From Cohnella rhizoplanae (GTDB lineage Bacteria; Bacillota; Bacilli; Paenibacillales; Paenibacillaceae), in the NCBI RefSeq assembly GCF_948329515.1, contig NZ_CAOJCN010000001.1, positions 124,001-188,000 on the forward strand: a DNA stretch of 64,000 bases, written 5' to 3'. The position numbers and the translations under genes were made by a program. Under the pieces are notes generated by a model. It saw only the letters and a program-made list of their open reading frames with translations, had not been told where the DNA came from and searched no databases. Numbering within the stretch: position 1 is the first letter of the stretch; each line of letters begins with the position of its first letter. Below are positions 36,575-46,126 of the stretch, piece after piece.

Positions 36575-37579
36575 TTGAGCGAGCTGGACTTAAGCATGTA
36601 CGACGTCAGGACGGATCTGGCGCTCGAAGCCAAGGAGAGAGCCGAATCCCAGACGGGCGGCAGCATTCCCGGCGTATGGTCGGAGACCGAGCGCGAGGGA
36701 GGCATCACCGTCACGCGGATGGAGATCCAGACGGAGCAGGGAGCGCAGGCGATCGGCAAAATGACCGGCCACTACGTCACGCTGGAGGTGCCGGAGCTGC
36801 GTCGTGGCGATACCGAGCTGCAGAATCGCGTCGCGACGATTTTCGCCCGGGAGTTCGAGGCCTTCCTCGCGCGGATCGGCGTCGGACCGACCACCTCGGT
36901 GATGGTCGTGGGTCTGGGCAACGGCAAGGTGACGCCGGACGCGCTCGGGCCGATCGTCGTCGACAACCTGCTTGTGACGCGGCAATTTTTCGAGCTGATG
37001 CCCGAACAAGTAGGCGAAGGCTATCGCTCGGTGAGCGCGATCGCGCCAGGCGTGTTGGGCACGACCGGCATCGAGTCGAGCGATATCGTGCTCGGCGCGG
37101 TTCAGATGTCCAAGCCGGAGCTCGTCATCGCGATCGACGCGCTGGCGGCCCGGTCGCTCGAGCGCGTGAATACGACGATCCAGATCGCGGACACCGGCAT
37201 CCACCCCGGATCCGGCATCGGCAACAAGCGCAAAGGGCTCACGCGGGCGACGCTCGGCGTTCCCGTACTCGCGATCGGCGTGCCGACGGTGCTGTACGCG
37301 TCCACGATCGTCAACGACGCGATGGACATGGTACTCTCGCATATGAAGCGGCATACGCCCGATACGGATCCGCTGTTCGGCGTATTCGGCACGATGGCCG
37401 GCCGGGAGAGGCTGCAGCTCGTCAAGGAGGTACTGGAGCCCGTTGGCCACGACCTGCTCGTTACGCCCAAGGAGATCGACGACTTTATCGAGGATCTCGG
37501 CAACATTGTCGCCAGCGGATTGAACGCGGCGATGCACCAGGCGATCGACACGCACAACGTAGCCGCCTACACGCACTGA
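36575..37579 (+). CDS. gpr: GPR spore germination protease
   Basis: 334 residues from TTG 36575 (AGGAG about 10 nt upstream); ATG 36554 would add seven residues but lacks a ribosome binding site. Aspartic-like protease that degrades small acid-soluble spore proteins at germination. The conserved MYDVRTDLALEAKE near the N-terminus is the region of autoprocessing in GPR. Other signatures are GLGNGKVTPDALGP, APGVLGTTGIESSD, IDALAARSLERVNTTIQI and DTGIHPGSGIGNKRKG. Normally followed by spoIIP; here the mannan island intervenes. A forespore SigG promoter is expected but was not securely identified. Confidence 0.94.
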   Translation: MSELDLSMYDVRTDLALEAKERAESQTGGSIPGVWSETEREGGITVTRMEIQTEQGAQAIGKMTGHYVTLEVPELRRGDTELQNRVATIFAREFEAFLARIGVGPTTSVMVVGLGNGKVTPDALGPIVVDNLLVTRQFFELMPEQVGEGYRSVSAIAPGVLGTTGIESSDIVLGAVQMSKPELVIAIDALAARSLERVNTTIQIADTGIHPGSGIGNKRKGLTRATLGVPVLAIGVPTVLYASTIVNDAMDMVLSHMKRHTPDTDPLFGVFGTMAGRERLQLVKEVLEPVGHDLLVTPKEIDDFIEDLGNIVASGLNAAMHQAIDTHNVAAYTH

Positions 37580-37609
37580 TCCGGGACGCCCCCCGTCCCT
37601 GTCAGCCAT

Positions 37610-37653
37610 AAGCCGTCTTCCGCGCATCGCTACGGTGCGTCGGGAGACGGCTT
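37610..37653 (+). terminator. Terminator after gpr
   Basis: Imperfect long stem with outer AAGCCGTCT / AGACGGCTT arms and inner CCGCGCA / TGCGTCGG pairing; followed by AAATTTAC rather than a T-run, so of moderate strength. Confidence 0.6.
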
Positions 37654-37749
37654 AAATTTACGCGCTTGCTGTTCGATAAGACAGCAGCGCGTTTAATGGA
37701 CACGGCTCCCAGGAGACGGAAGAAGGGAAGCGATTGGACGAAAACACTC

Positions 37750-38290
37750 TAGTTCAAGGTAACTCGGCGGCCCTGAAAGGGACAGTGAGGCAGGAGTAAC
37801 CTTGTTTTTCGAGGTACGTCCGCCATTATGGTGCTTCGAGGAGTGAGTTACCTTGAATTTCGAGGCATCTCCGTCTTCGCAGGAGCTTCGAGGCAGAAGT
37901 TACCTTGTTTTTCGAGGTATCTCAGTCCTCACAGCAGCTTCGAGGCAGGAGTTACCTTGTTTTTCGAGGTATCTCCGTCCCCCAAGGAGATTCGAGGAGC
38001 GAGTTACCTTGAATTTCGAGGTATCTCCGTCTTCGCAGGAGCTTCGAGGTAGGAGTTACCTTGTTTTTCGAGGTATCTCCGTCTCCGCAGGAGCTTTGAG
38101 GCAGAAGTTACCTTGTTTTTCGAGGTATCTCAGTCCTCACAGCAGCTTCGAGGCAGGACGTACCTTGTTTTTCGAGGTATCTCGGTCGTCACAGCAGCTT
38201 CGAGGCAGGAGTTACCTTGTTTTTCGAGGTATCTCGGTCTTCCAGGAGCTTCGAAGCAGGAGTTACCTTGTTTTTCGAGGTACCGCAGCC
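37750..38290. repeat. Repeat array C: about 10 units, 52-bp period, same family as array B
   Basis: The CTTG of the core occurs at 37801, 37852, 37904, 37956, 38008, 38060, 38112, 38164, 38216 and 38267, with a decayed copy near 37755. The core is GTTACCTTG-TTTTT-CGAGGTA (7-bp stem with one G-U); two copies have the loop AATTT. The flank GAGGCAGGAGTTACCT is the same as in array B, but the loop is T-rich where B has AAAAG. It lies between gpr and the sensor kinase gene. The rest of the 37580-38459 gap holds the gpr terminator and a TATAAT at 38383-38388. Confidence 0.9.
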
Positions 38291-38459
38291 TTCTCGCCAA
38301 CGCACAGGCCGAGTCATCCTGTTTTCCTGCCATATGAACTCGCAACTTTTCGTATCCGCTTACTTCGTTAGGCGTTGTTATGTATAATGAGTAACGCTAA
38401 CGATATCGGACGTCGTGCGGCGTACGCGGCCGATGTGCCCGCAGTAAGGAGCAAGCCTC

Positions 38460-40334
38460 ATGAAAATAGGGAACCGCCGGCTCGCCCGCGCGCGCGGATG
38501 GAAACCGGAACGCATGGAAAGCAAGCTGATCATCGTGTTCTTGTTCCTCATCATCCTGCCGATCGGCGTGCTGACCTATGTCGCCGCGGAGCGTTATTCC
38601 AGTTCGATCGAGAAGAACACCGTCACGTTCGTCTCCCAATTGTCCGATCAGATGATGGGGAAGATGGACGATTATATCGGCGACATGAAAAAAATATCGA
38701 TCATCCCGTCGTACCAGGCCGATATCATGGAAAGCCTGAAAATGTCCAACGCGTTCTACGGCTCGCAGTCGGAAGGCGAAGCCGGGGACAGCGGCGTACT
38801 GACGGAACAAGAGCGCACGCGGCTCGCGATCGACCGCAAGATCGCCGGCAGCATTTATTTTATCAACAATATCAAAAGCAGCACGAACGTCGTATATCTG
38901 TTCGATGTATACGGCAATCCGTATTACGCCATTAAAAATACGGCCATCCGCTCGGACCTGCAGGACGTGCTGCCGAAGTGGACCGAGCTGGCGGAAGAGG
39001 CGCACGGCACACCGGTGCTCGTCAGCACGCAGGACGTCGCGGGCAGGGCGACCAGCAGCCGCTACGTGTTCTCGGTCGTGCGCAAGATTATCGACCCGCG
39101 GACCTTCGAATCGATCGGGATGATCGCGATCGACGCCAACATCGGCGTCATCGACAATATCATCAAGGATCTGGACAAGTCCACGCACGGGAAAACGCTG
39201 ATCGTCGACGAGAGCGGCAGCGTCGTCTACGACAGCGACAAGTCGCTGATTGGCCATAACCTGAAAAACAGCGAACTCATGCCGGGCGCCTTGACCGAGC
39301 AGGGAAGCTACCATACGACGATCGACGGAAAGGACGCCCTCGCGATCTACAAGCAATCCGCCGTTACCGGCTGGAAAGTGCTGATCACGATCCCGGAAGG
39401 CAAGCTGATGGCGGATGCGCTCCGGACCCGAACGTATACGATCGCGGCGGCGCTGGCCATCATGGGCTTCGCCCTGCTGATCTCGCTCGTGCTCGTATTC
39501 GCGCTGACGCGCCCGCTGCGCGGACTCGTCCGCATGATGAAGGAGGTGCAGACGGGCAATCTCGACGTCGCTTTCCCGGTGGTCAGCCGGGACGAGGCGG
39601 GGCTCGTCGGCAGCGCGTTTAACCGGATGATCGACCGCATCAAGACGTTGATCCAGGATATCTACGCGGTCGAGGAGCGCAAAAAAGAAGCCGAGCTGCA
39701 ATCGCTGCAGCATCAGATCAATCCGCACTTCATCTATAACACGCTCGAGTCGATCCGCATGACGGCGGTGCTCAGCGACAACAAAGAGGTCGCGACGATG
39801 ACGCAGCTCCTCGGCAAGCTGCTCCGATACAGTATTCACGGCGGCCTCGAGAGCGTGCCGATCGCCAAGGAATGGGAGCATCTGCGCATCTACGTGCAGC
39901 TGCTCAATCACAGGTACGGCAGCCGGTTCGAGCTGGAGCTCCCGGATGACCACGAGACCGAAGAGCTGAGCGTAATCAAGCTGCTCTTTCAGCCAATCGT
40001 CGAGAACGCCGTGTATCACGGGCTGGACGAATCCCGCAGCGGGATGCGGATTCGCGTGATCTGCAAGCGCGACGGCAAAGACCTGCTGTTCGAGGTCGCG
40101 GACGACGGAGAGGGCATGAAGGAAGAGACGCTTCAAAAGCTGCAGGCGTCGCTGATTCAAGCGCCGGAGGGGGATAACACCGGCATCGGGCTGCGCAATG
40201 TCAACGAGCGGATCAAGCTGAAGTACGGGGAGACTTACGGACTCGCGATTCGCAGCCGGTTCGGGCAAGGCACGGTCGTGACCGTGCGCCTGCCGGCGGC
40301 GACCGCAGCGCAACAAGGGGGAGAAACGGCATGA
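38460..40334 (+). CDS. YesM-type sensor histidine kinase
   Basis: 624 residues. TM1 (about 22-43), a large extracytoplasmic Cache-like domain (about 44-315), TM2 (about 322-346), HAMP (about 347-395; SRDEAGLVGSAFNRMI), the HisKA_7TM/His_kinase motif HQINPHFIYNTLES with the phospho-acceptor H423, and an HATPase domain (NGDDGEGM-type box EVADDGEGM, then GIGLRNVNERI). These kinases sit beside carbohydrate ABC transporters and respond to oligosaccharides. ATG after AAGGAG; TATAAT at 38383 may be its -10 box. Overlaps the response regulator by ATGA. Confidence 0.92.
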   Translation: MKIGNRRLARARGWKPERMESKLIIVFLFLIILPIGVLTYVAAERYSSSIEKNTVTFVSQLSDQMMGKMDDYIGDMKKISIIPSYQADIMESLKMSNAFYGSQSEGEAGDSGVLTEQERTRLAIDRKIAGSIYFINNIKSSTNVVYLFDVYGNPYYAIKNTAIRSDLQDVLPKWTELAEEAHGTPVLVSTQDVAGRATSSRYVFSVVRKIIDPRTFESIGMIAIDANIGVIDNIIKDLDKSTHGKTLIVDESGSVVYDSDKSLIGHNLKNSELMPGALTEQGSYHTTIDGKDALAIYKQSAVTGWKVLITIPEGKLMADALRTRTYTIAAALAIMGFALLISLVLVFALTRPLRGLVRMMKEVQTGNLDVAFPVVSRDEAGLVGSAFNRMIDRIKTLIQDIYAVEERKKEAELQSLQHQINPHFIYNTLESIRMTAVLSDNKEVATMTQLLGKLLRYSIHGGLESVPIAKEWEHLRIYVQLLNHRYGSRFELELPDDHETEELSVIKLLFQPIVENAVYHGLDESRSGMRIRVICKRDGKDLLFEVADDGEGMKEETLQKLQASLIQAPEGDNTGIGLRNVNERIKLKYGETYGLAIRSRFGQGTVVTVRLPAATAAQQGGETA

Positions 40335-41857
40335 TAGTCAAGATCGCGGTCGTGGACGACGAGGAAAAGATCAGATTGGGTTTGGCCAAGCTGATCGAGC
40401 TGACGGGGGACGAATTCAAGGTCGTCGGCATTTACGCGGGGGGACAGGAGCTGCTCGGCGAGCTGGGCGGTCTGGATGTCGACCTCGTTTTCACGGATAT
40501 CAAGATGCCGCAGATGAACGGCCTGCAGCTCATTGAACAAGTGCAGCGTCGGCGGCCCAAGGTGAAGTTCGCCGTGCTTAGCGGCTTCAGCGACTTCGAA
40601 TACGCAAGGGGCGCGATCCGGCAGGGCGTAGAGGACTATCTGCTCAAGCCGGTCGACCAGGACGAGCTCGGGGGATTGCTGCGCCGCGTCAAAAACAACC
40701 TGGAGCTCGAGAGCTACCGCAAAGCCGTCGCCGCGGAAGAGCATATCCGGCTGCTGCTCGGCAGCGACGTCCGCCATATGCCAGGCCATATGACGGAGGG
40801 CGCGGGGAGGGAGCTGTCGCAGATCGGTTTATTCCGCGAACACTTCGCGGTCGTTCTGCTGCGTACCGACCCGGAGCTGACGGGCGAACGGATCGCCTAT
40901 TATATGGAAGCATGGAATCGGGAGCACCGGAGCTTCGTCTGGGAGCCGAGGCAATCGGTCATCGTCGTGGCGATCGGCCAAGGCGACCACGACGATACCG
41001 CGCGCGGCCTCGCATCGACGCTGCTGCAGCGTATTCCGCATGCCGTTCACGTCCGGATCGGCGTGAGCGCCGTCCATCAAGGCCCGCTCAAGCTGCGAGA
41101 CGCCTATCTGGAGGCCGAGGCCGCCATGCAGCAAGTATGGTACGAGGACGGGATCAAGGCGATGAACGATTTCCTGCATCTGTCCAGGCGAATCGAGGAC
41201 GGCTCCGGCCTGCTGCGGCTGCTGGACAAGGACTTCCGTCCTGCGCTGCAGCTGCTGGACGTGCCGCGGGCGGAGCAAGCCCTGCGCGCCTGGCTCGAGG
41301 AAGCCGGACGCAACCGCCCGTCTTGGTCCGCGCTGAGCGATGCGGCCTCCGCCGTTTTCGGCGTGCTGCGCGGAGAGCTGAGCGGCAGGCAGTCCCTGCA
41401 GCCGACGGGAGAGTCCGAGGACGAACAGCTTCGGCTGTCGCCGGGACGCTTCGTCAGCTGGCATACATTTACATCCGAATTTTTGGAGTCGGCAACGGCT
41501 CTGCTTCACATACTTAAAGAAGCCCGGCAGGAAAATCGCGTCGTCGAAACCGTAAAAGCGTACGTGCAGCAGCATTTTACGGAGGAGCTCGAGCTGCAGC
41601 GCCTGGCGGACCGCGTCTATCTGACGCCGAGCTATCTGAGCAAGCTGTTCAAGACGGAGACCGGCGAGACGATCACGGATTACATTATCTCCGTCCGCAT
41701 CGCGCACGCCAAGGAGCATCTGGCCCGCAATCCTTCGCTGAAGACCTACGAGGTCGGAGAGATGGTCGGCTACGGCGACCCCGCCTACTTCAACAAGGTG
41801 TTCAAAAAGGTCGTCGGACTGACGCCTAAAGAATATCGCGAGCGTGTTAGGTTGTAG
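40331..41857 (+). CDS. YesN-type response regulator with AraC DNA-binding domain
   Basis: 508 residues. Receiver domain (1-120) with the phospho-acceptor D56 in FTDIKMPQMNG and the Lys in YLLKPVDQ; a middle domain (about 150-380) common to YesN proteins; C-terminal AraC HTH pair (about 405-505: LQRLADRVYLTPSYLSKLFK and TYEVGEMVGYGDPAYFNKVFKK). Presumed activator of the downstream permease genes and of the solute-binding protein. The start overlaps the kinase stop. Confidence 0.92.
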   Translation: MIVKIAVVDDEEKIRLGLAKLIELTGDEFKVVGIYAGGQELLGELGGLDVDLVFTDIKMPQMNGLQLIEQVQRRRPKVKFAVLSGFSDFEYARGAIRQGVEDYLLKPVDQDELGGLLRRVKNNLELESYRKAVAAEEHIRLLLGSDVRHMPGHMTEGAGRELSQIGLFREHFAVVLLRTDPELTGERIAYYMEAWNREHRSFVWEPRQSVIVVAIGQGDHDDTARGLASTLLQRIPHAVHVRIGVSAVHQGPLKLRDAYLEAEAAMQQVWYEDGIKAMNDFLHLSRRIEDGSGLLRLLDKDFRPALQLLDVPRAEQALRAWLEEAGRNRPSWSALSDAASAVFGVLRGELSGRQSLQPTGESEDEQLRLSPGRFVSWHTFTSEFLESATALLHILKEARQENRVVETVKAYVQQHFTEELELQRLADRVYLTPSYLSKLFKTETGETITDYIISVRIAHAKEHLARNPSLKTYEVGEMVGYGDPAYFNKVFKKVVGLTPKEYRERVRL

Positions 41858-41895
41858 TTATCCAAATTGAAGACAAGGAAAACAAACGTAGAACC

Positions 41896-41942
41896 TTAAA
41901 AGCCATAACCGAATCGGGTATAATCATTGTAAGCGATTTCCA
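41896..41942 (+). promoter_or_regulatory. Permease promoter with overlapping cre site
   Basis: TTAAAA (41896-41901), 17 bp, TATAAT (41919-41924). At 41927-41942 follows TTGTAAGCGATTTCCA, which fits the catabolite responsive element consensus WTGNAARCGNWWWCAW with one mismatch. It covers the start point, where CcpA would repress. Confidence 0.65.
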
Positions 41943-41979
41943 TACGGTGAATTGACCGACGACGAAAGCAGGGGTGTCT

Positions 41980-42858
41980 ATGTTTAATCTGAGCTACAAA
42001 ACGCAGCGGATCCTCATTCTTTTCGGATTCCTTACGATTCCGGTCCTCTTGTCGTTGACCTTTTCGTATTATCCGGCGCTGTCGTTGCTGTACTACAGCT
42101 TCACGGACTGGAGCGGCCTTGGTTGGGAGATGAATTGGGTCGGTCTCGACAACTATAAGGAGATTTTCTCGCGTCCGGAGATTTTCGGGGTCTTTAAAAA
42201 CAACGCCTACTATTTCGTGGGCGGTCTGCTCCAGACGTGCGTGGCTTTGTATTTTGCCGTCGTGCTGACGAGCCGGCTCAAGGGACGGAACATTTTTCGT
42301 TCGATGCTGTTCATTCCCTACGTCCTGCACAGCGTCGCCATCGTCATCATGTTCCGCAACGTATATCATGTCCAATACGGCTCGCTGAACATCTTCCTCG
42401 ATGCGATCGGGCTGGGGGCCTGGCAGCAGCAATGGCTGGGCAATCCGAACCTGGTCAACTTCTCGCTCGCCTTCATCTCGATCTGGAAGTACTTCGGCCT
42501 GACGATGGTCATCTTCATCGGCGCGCTGCAGTCCATTCCCGCCGACAACTACGAAGCGGCCAAGATCGACGGCGCCTCGGGCTGGCAGACCTTCCGCTTC
42601 ATCACCCTGCCGAGCATCCGCAGCGTGCTCGAGCTCATGCTGATCCTGACGCTGACCGGCGCGCTCGAAGCGTTCGACATCCCGTACATCATGATGCTCG
42701 GCGCGAACGATACGCACACGTTCGTCTCCAAGACGGTAGACATGGCCTTCAAGTTCCAGCAGGCGGGGCTGGCGTCCGCGATGGCCGTCGTGCTGCTGTT
42801 GATCGTCATCGCCTTTATCATCCTGCAGCGCAAGCTGCTGTTCAGGGAGGAGAAGTAA
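41980..42858 (+). CDS. Carbohydrate ABC transporter permease (MalF/UgpA type)
   Basis: 292 residues, six helices. Contains the EAA-type loop EAAKIDGASGWQTFRFITLPSI (quoted in part; about 190-210) that docks the ATPase. The ATG at 41980 has GGGG 5 nt upstream; GTG at 41974 is possible. First of two permeases; no ATPase gene is present in the window, so a shared MsmX-like ATPase is presumed. Substrate is probably manno-oligosaccharide, from the enzymes downstream. Confidence 0.92.
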   Translation: MFNLSYKTQRILILFGFLTIPVLLSLTFSYYPALSLLYYSFTDWSGLGWEMNWVGLDNYKEIFSRPEIFGVFKNNAYYFVGGLLQTCVALYFAVVLTSRLKGRNIFRSMLFIPYVLHSVAIVIMFRNVYHVQYGSLNIFLDAIGLGAWQQQWLGNPNLVNFSLAFISIWKYFGLTMVIFIGALQSIPADNYEAAKIDGASGWQTFRFITLPSIRSVLELMLILTLTGALEAFDIPYIMMLGANDTHTFVSKTVDMAFKFQQAGLASAMAVVLLLIVIAFIILQRKLLFREEK

Positions 42859-42861
42859 GCG

Positions 42862-43689
42862 ATGGAGCGCCAAAATAAAGCATGGACGATATTCCGGTAC
42901 GTCACGATCGCGATCGGACTGTTCATCGTCTTCTTCCCGATCTATTCCGTCCTGATAGCGGCCTTCAAGACGCAGACCGAGTACTATAACTCGGGGTTGC
43001 GGCTGCCGCACGACTGGTTCAACTTCGACAACTTCCGGAAGGTGTTCAAGGTCGGACGCCTCGGACTCGGCTTCAAGAACATCTTCATCATCCTCGTCGT
43101 GTCGCTGGCCGGCAACGTACTGATCGGCACGATGGTCGCCTACGCGCTCGGCCGCTTCGACTTCAGGATGAAGAAGCCGATCATGGGCATGTACCTCGTC
43201 GCGCAGGTCATTCCGATGATCACGACGCAGGTCGCGACGTTCCAGGTCATCAAGTTCCTGGGCGCCTACAACGAGATCTATGCGCCGATGCTGCTGTACC
43301 TGGGCGCGGACGTGCTGCAGATCGTCATCTATCTGCAATTCGTGAACAACATTCCGAAGGATCTCGACGAGAGCGCCATGGTCGAAGGAGCCTCGCTGTT
43401 CAAGATCTACCGGTCGATCATCTTCCCGCTGCTCGCCCCTGCTACGGCGACGCTGATCATCATGAAGACGATCTCGATCTACAACGACTTTTACACGCCG
43501 TACCTGTATATGCCGAGCCGCAAGCTGCAGGTGGTCTCGACCGCGATCTATTCGTTCGTCGGACCGAACGCGGCGCAGATCAACGTCATCTCCGCCGGGA
43601 TCCTGATCATCTTCATCCCGACGCTCGTCATCTACTTGTTTCTGCAGCGCTACATCTTCGCCGGCGTCACCAACGGCGCCGTCAAGTAA
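42862..43689 (+). CDS. Carbohydrate ABC transporter permease (MalG/AraQ type)
   Basis: 275 residues, six helices, EAA loop DESAMVEGASLFKIYRSIIF (about 172-191). Begins 3 nt after the first permease; its ribosome binding site GAGGAGAA lies in that gene's end. Forms the heterodimeric channel with it. Its 3' end is followed by a hairpin that is also an operator. Confidence 0.92.
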   Translation: MERQNKAWTIFRYVTIAIGLFIVFFPIYSVLIAAFKTQTEYYNSGLRLPHDWFNFDNFRKVFKVGRLGLGFKNIFIILVVSLAGNVLIGTMVAYALGRFDFRMKKPIMGMYLVAQVIPMITTQVATFQVIKFLGAYNEIYAPMLLYLGADVLQIVIYLQFVNNIPKDLDESAMVEGASLFKIYRSIIFPLLAPATATLIIMKTISIYNDFYTPYLYMPSRKLQVVSTAIYSFVGPNAAQINVISAGILIIFIPTLVIYLFLQRYIFAGVTNGAVK

Positions 43690-43717
43690 CGGGCCGATTC
43701 AGGCCATGACGCTAACG

Positions 43718-43772
43718 ATCCGAATGTGTTATGATAACAATTATCGTTGTTATCATCGCATTCGGATTTTTT
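43718..43772 (+). promoter_or_regulatory. Combined operator palindrome and terminator upstream of lacI-type gene
   Basis: Inner perfect palindrome ATGATAACAA (43731-43740), 6 nt, TTGTTATCAT (43747-43756); outer arms ATCCGAATG (43718-43726) and CATTCGGAT (43759-43767), then T-run to 43772. As RNA it is an intrinsic terminator for the permease operon; as DNA it carries the TTGTTATC half-sites seen at two other promoters of the island. Confidence 0.7.
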
Positions 43773-43796
43773 CATGCGGAAAGGGTCGTACGAGAG

Positions 43797-44870
43797 ATGT
43801 CTAAGAAAGTAACGATGCAGCAGATCGCCGATCACGTCGGCGTCTCCAAGTTCGCCGTGTCCAAGGCGCTTGCCGGCAAGTCCGGCGTCAGCGCGGAGAC
43901 CCGGGAGAGAATCATCAGCTCGGCGACGCAGCTCGGCTACTTCGCGGGCAAGCGGGCGAAGAGTTCGGCTTCCCGCACCGCGGCGGGGACGGCGGGCCGG
44001 GCGCAGCGGGATACGATCATCGTGCTCATCCCGAACGTCCGGGAGCAGAATCGCCACTCCTTCTATTGGGGGCGTATCATCGACGGCATCACGACGGGAC
44101 TGGAGCAGCACCGGCTCGGGATGATGATCGTGACGGAGCACATCACGGACAACTTCATTAAGCTGATCAATCCCGACGGCGTGCTGGGCATCGTCTGCGT
44201 CGGCCTGATCTCCAACCAGCTGCTGCTCGAGATCCGCAATCTGGCGATTCCGTTCGTCATGGTGGATCACGAGGACCCGCTCATTCCCTCGGACGCGCTG
44301 TTCATGAACAACTACGAATGCATGCGCCGCGTAACCAACTACCTGCTGGGCAACGGTCACCGCAAGCTCCAGTTCGTCGGCAATACGCGATACTCCCGCA
44401 GCTTCTACGACCGATGGCTCGGCTACCGATCGCTGCTCGAGGAGCAGGAGGTGCCGCTTGCGCAGGAGCCGGGCCTTATTTCTCTGGAGGGGGAGAACCG
44501 CTCCGAGCTCACCGAGGCGCTCACCGAATTGATCGGCGGCATGAAGGCGCGGGAGACGCTGCCGACCGCGTTCGTCTGCGCCAACGACTCCCTCGCGCTC
44601 TGCGTCGTGACCGCGCTCATGAAGCACGGCATCCGGGTGCCGGAGGACGTCTCGGTGACTGGCTTCGACAACATCGAGGACGCCGCGCTCTCGGCGCCGA
44701 CGCTCAGCACGGTCAACGTCAACAAGGAGGCGCTCGGCCAGCGCGCGGTAGAGACGCTGCTATGGCGCATCAATCATCCCGATAGTCCCAAGGAGCGGAT
44801 TCTGTTGTCCGGTGATTTCGTATTCCGGCAGTCGACGGGACTCGCGAACGGCGAATCGGACGTAAGGTAA
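43797..44870 (+). CDS. LacI family transcriptional regulator
   Basis: 357 residues. LacI HTH at 6-27 (VTMQQIADHVGVSKFAVSKALA), hinge, and periplasmic-binding-like effector domain (about 70-350) ending in the typical GFDNIEDAALSAPTLSTVNV (about 286-305). The ATG at 43797 starts the protein right before the HTH; the longer frame begins inside the operator palindrome. Probably represses the mannan enzymes through TTGTTATC sites and itself. The effector is likely a mannooligosaccharide or its phosphorylated product. Confidence 0.9.
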   Translation: MSKKVTMQQIADHVGVSKFAVSKALAGKSGVSAETRERIISSATQLGYFAGKRAKSSASRTAAGTAGRAQRDTIIVLIPNVREQNRHSFYWGRIIDGITTGLEQHRLGMMIVTEHITDNFIKLINPDGVLGIVCVGLISNQLLLEIRNLAIPFVMVDHEDPLIPSDALFMNNYECMRRVTNYLLGNGHRKLQFVGNTRYSRSFYDRWLGYRSLLEEQEVPLAQEPGLISLEGENRSELTEALTELIGGMKARETLPTAFVCANDSLALCVVTALMKHGIRVPEDVSVTGFDNIEDAALSAPTLSTVNVNKEALGQRAVETLLWRINHPDSPKERILLSGDFVFRQSTGLANGESDVR

Positions 44871-44903
44871 CGGGCCGCGCGCTTTATGCTTGATAAATGC
44901 AAG

Positions 44904-44932
44904 ACGCCGCAGAACCATCTGCGGCGTTTTTG
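44904..44932 (+). terminator. Terminator after the lacI-type gene
   Basis: Perfect 10-bp stem ACGCCGCAGA (44904-44913) with TCTGCGGCGT (44918-44927), 4-nt loop, followed by TTTT. Confidence 0.85.
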
Positions 44933-44992
44933 CGTTCTTTTTGCGGTTCATTTTCTTCTCGCAAACAAATAATGAGGGAGGACTTGATCCCA

Positions 44993-45071
44993 TTGACTTC
45001 TATTTCTCAGATGGTACAATCACTTTGAGAATATTGTTATCTTAAACGACTAACAAAATAGATAACAATAT
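44993..45071 (+). promoter_or_regulatory. Promoter and operator of the mannan enzyme operon
   Basis: TTGACT (44993-44998), 16 bp, TACAAT (45015-45020). Just downstream is a perfect 11-bp inverted repeat, ATATTGTTATC (45031-45041) and GATAACAATAT (45061-45071), with a 19-nt spacer. The arms contain the half-site TTGTTATC found at the lacI-type gene and at the solute-binding protein gene. Confidence 0.7.
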
Positions 45072-45116
45072 ACCACAGGGAGTTTACAAAAGTATCGCGC
45101 AAAAGGAGCTGCAAGC

Positions 45117-46085
45117 ATGAGCAAACAGGCATGGAACGAAACGGTCAGCGGCATGACCTGGGGTTGGGTCGGCACCCGCGGCACGTGGACGGGCAGCGAG
45201 GCGGACTTCTCGATGGAGGAAATGGCCAAGCTCGGCGTCAACTGGGCGGCAATCGCGCTGTCGGCGCTGCAGGAGACGCCCCAGTCGACGGAGATCCCTT
45301 ACTGGGACGAGCCTACGGTGACTGACGACGAGGTGCGCGCTGCCATCCGCAAGGCCAAGTCGCTCGGCATGAAGGTCTGCCTGAAGCCGGTCGTCAACGT
45401 GAAAAACGGCACGTGGCGCGCGCATATCGGCTTTTTCGACGAAGAGGTGCCTGGAGAGCCTAGCTGGGCGCAATGGTTCGCGAGCTACGGCAAGTTCATC
45501 GCGCACTACGCCGCCATCGCGGAAGAAGAGGGCTGCGAGATGCTGTGCATCGGCTGCGAGATGGTCCAGACCGACAAGCGCGAGACCGAATGGCGCGCCC
45601 TGATCGCTGACATCCGTCCGATCTATTCCGGCCTGATTACTTATAACTGCGACAAATACCAGGAGGGCCGGGTCAAGTGGTGGGACGCGGTCGACATCAT
45701 CTCCTCGAGCGGCTACTATCCGATCCACGAGTGGGAAGAACATCTGGATCGGATCGAGGGCGTGCTCGCCCAGTGGGACAAGCCGTTTTTCTTCATGGAA
45801 GCCGGCTGCCCGAGCCGAGAAGGCTCGCCGCTGCGTCCGAACGACTGGTCGCTGCCGGGCGGTCCGTCCGAGGAGGAGCAGCAGCGTTACTACGAGGCGA
45901 TGTTCGGCGCGTGCGCGAAGCGCGACTGGATGCGCGGCTATATGCTGTGGGACTGGCCGGCCAAGCTGTACGACGCGAAGGATGCGGCGGCCAACGACGA
46001 TTATTGCATGTACGGCAAGTCGGCCGCCAAGACGGTCGGAGACTTTTACAGGTCGGGTCAGAAGCCGGAAGGCTTGAACGCTTAA
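45117..46085 (+). CDS. GH113 family beta-mannanase-like glycoside hydrolase
   Basis: 322 residues, (beta/alpha)8 clan GH-A fold. Putative acid/base E148 in CIGCEMVQT and nucleophile E228 in FFFMEAGCPS; the N-terminal MTWGWVGTRG and the KLGVNWAAIALS strand fit GH113. Family members are endo-beta-1,4-mannanases or mannosidases. There is no signal peptide, so it acts in the cytoplasm on imported oligosaccharides. First gene of the enzyme operon; RBS AAAAGGAG. The precise linkage specificity is inferred from the neighbours. Confidence 0.82.
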   Translation: MSKQAWNETVSGMTWGWVGTRGTWTGSEADFSMEEMAKLGVNWAAIALSALQETPQSTEIPYWDEPTVTDDEVRAAIRKAKSLGMKVCLKPVVNVKNGTWRAHIGFFDEEVPGEPSWAQWFASYGKFIAHYAAIAEEEGCEMLCIGCEMVQTDKRETEWRALIADIRPIYSGLITYNCDKYQEGRVKWWDAVDIISSSGYYPIHEWEEHLDRIEGVLAQWDKPFFFMEAGCPSREGSPLRPNDWSLPGGPSEEEQQRYYEAMFGACAKRDWMRGYMLWDWPAKLYDAKDAAANDDYCMYGKSAAKTVGDFYRSGQKPEGLNA

Positions 46086-46126
46086 ACGTCCGAACGCGAA
46101 CGGATCGAGAATAGGAGGACTTACGC

